Shown: positions 15,200 to 15,589 of the stretch, piece by piece
How the letters are laid out: each line of letters begins with the position of its first letter
Numbering within the stretch: the stretch's first letter is position 1
Origin: Prevotella sp. CAG:617
GTDB lineage: Bacteria; Bacteroidota; Bacteroidia; Bacteroidales; Bacteroidaceae
Direction: 5' to 3'
Length of the DNA: 15,589 nucleotides
NCBI GenBank assembly: GCA_000438115.1
Contig: FR903618.1
Location: 1,158-16,746 of the forward strand
Notes under the pieces: model-generated
Seen by the model: only the letters and a program-made list of their open reading frames with translations
What the model was told of the DNA's origin: nothing
Databases searched by the model: none
Program-made: the position numbers and the translations under genes

Positions 15200-15589
15200 T
15201 CAGTCGGTTGCGGGGGCTTCGTCGCCGTCGTCACCCGACGGCAAATTACGTGGGAAATGCTCCAGCACCTGACGGCGCAGGTTGTTCAGGTCGAGATGCG
15301 TATAGATTTCGGTAGTCGTAATGCTTTCATGCCCCAACAAGGTCTGAATTACACGCAGGTTGGCACCGCCCTCAAGCAAATGGGTGGCAAACGTATGCCG
15401 GAACGTATGGGGACTGATGTTCTTCTGTATGCCGGCAGCCTCGGCCAGCACCTTCACGATATGGAACACGGTAATGGTGGACAAATGTGACCGCCGGCGC
15501 AGGGAAAGAAACACATAATCTTCCTCACCCGGCTTGGGCTCAATGTCGGCCCGCTGCTCAAGCCACCGGCGCAACTGCATTATGGCTGC
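15200..15589 (-). CDS. xerD: XerD-like tyrosine recombinase, C-terminal part (cut by window edge)
   Basis: The gene enters from the right edge; about 129 residues up to the stop are visible. The catalytic C-terminus of tyrosine recombinases is clear: SPHTFRHTFATHLLEGG supplies the HxxR motif, VIQTLLGHESITTTEIYTH supplies the second His and the nucleophile Tyr (codon at 15302-15304). The first catalytic Arg and Lys would lie beyond the window. XerD acts with XerC at dif to resolve chromosome dimers. A chromosomal Xer rather than an integrase is favoured by the close match to the XerC/D block and by the housekeeping neighbours. The last 14 or so residues (LPSGDDGDEAPATD) are an acidic tail beyond the usual end of the fold. 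sbcD lies 115 bases downstream on the same strand. Confidence 0.85.
   Translation of the reverse strand, partial: AAIMQLRRWLEQRADIEPKPGEEDYVFLSLRRRSHLSTITVFHIVKVLAEAAGIQKNISPHTFRHTFATHLLEGGANLRVIQTLLGHESITTTEIYTHLDLNNLRRQVLEHFPRNLPSGDDGDEAPATD

Noticed and set aside
15085..15234. N-terminal extension of SbcD
   Set aside because: SbcD family proteins begin at MKILHTADWH. The added 50 codons show no homology and contain a perfect -7 promoter box.
15200..15589. Tyrosine recombinase as integrase of a mobile element
   Set aside because: The visible block matches chromosomal XerC/D, and no att repeats, tRNA gene or mobile-element genes are seen nearby; the missing N-terminal half leaves a small doubt.

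Overview
The window is chromosomal DNA of a member of the order Bacteroidales (Bacteroidota), most likely a gut-type commensal. The evidence is a fimbrillin/Mfa2 type V pilus locus, lipoprotein signals with acidic residues just after the lipobox cysteine, TAnnTTTG promoter boxes, little Shine-Dalgarno signal before starts, and a GH29 glycoside hydrolase. Most genes look moderately GC-rich; the fimbrillin gene is visibly more AT-rich. I cannot name the genus from sequence alone.

Layout. (1) Positions 1-4474, minus strand: a four-gene pilus operon read in the order DUF3575-type outer-membrane protein, OmpA-like/DUF3868-type protein with TPR-like tail, Mfa1-like fimbrillin lipoprotein, FimB/Mfa2-like anchor lipoprotein (cut by the left edge). 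A good -7 box lies just upstream of the first gene. Three hairpins fill the fimbrillin-anchor gap. (2) 4475-4774: AT-rich divergent intergenic region. (3) 4775-6817, plus strand: metG, full-length methionyl-tRNA synthetase with C-terminal tRNA-binding domain, followed by a strong hairpin terminator. (4) 7008-9023, plus strand: a two-gene unit of a short secreted GH29 (putative alpha-L-fucosidase) and a lipoprotein of unknown function. It ends at a 20-bp-stem bidirectional terminator shared with the converging genes. (5) 9138-15589, minus strand: xerD-like recombinase (cut by the right edge), sbcD, sbcC and an MscS-type channel, all read leftward.

How the genes work together. The pilus genes encode a shaft subunit, a cell-surface anchor/terminator subunit and two outer-membrane or periplasmic accessory proteins. 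SbcD and SbcC form the Mre11-Rad50-like nuclease that opens DNA hairpins and trims blocked ends. XerD resolves chromosome dimers, so that end of the window is a DNA-maintenance cluster, with an osmotic-safety channel trailing it. metG is a housekeeping gene. The GH29/lipoprotein pair is a small glycan-related unit without SusC/SusD neighbours in view.

No rRNA, tRNA, CRISPR array, insertion sequence or prophage gene was found. Nothing here is clearly a wholly new system. The most interesting points are the unexplained accessory pair in the pilus operon, the structured fimbrillin-anchor gap, the base-composition break at the fimbrillin gene, and the unrecognised lipoprotein.
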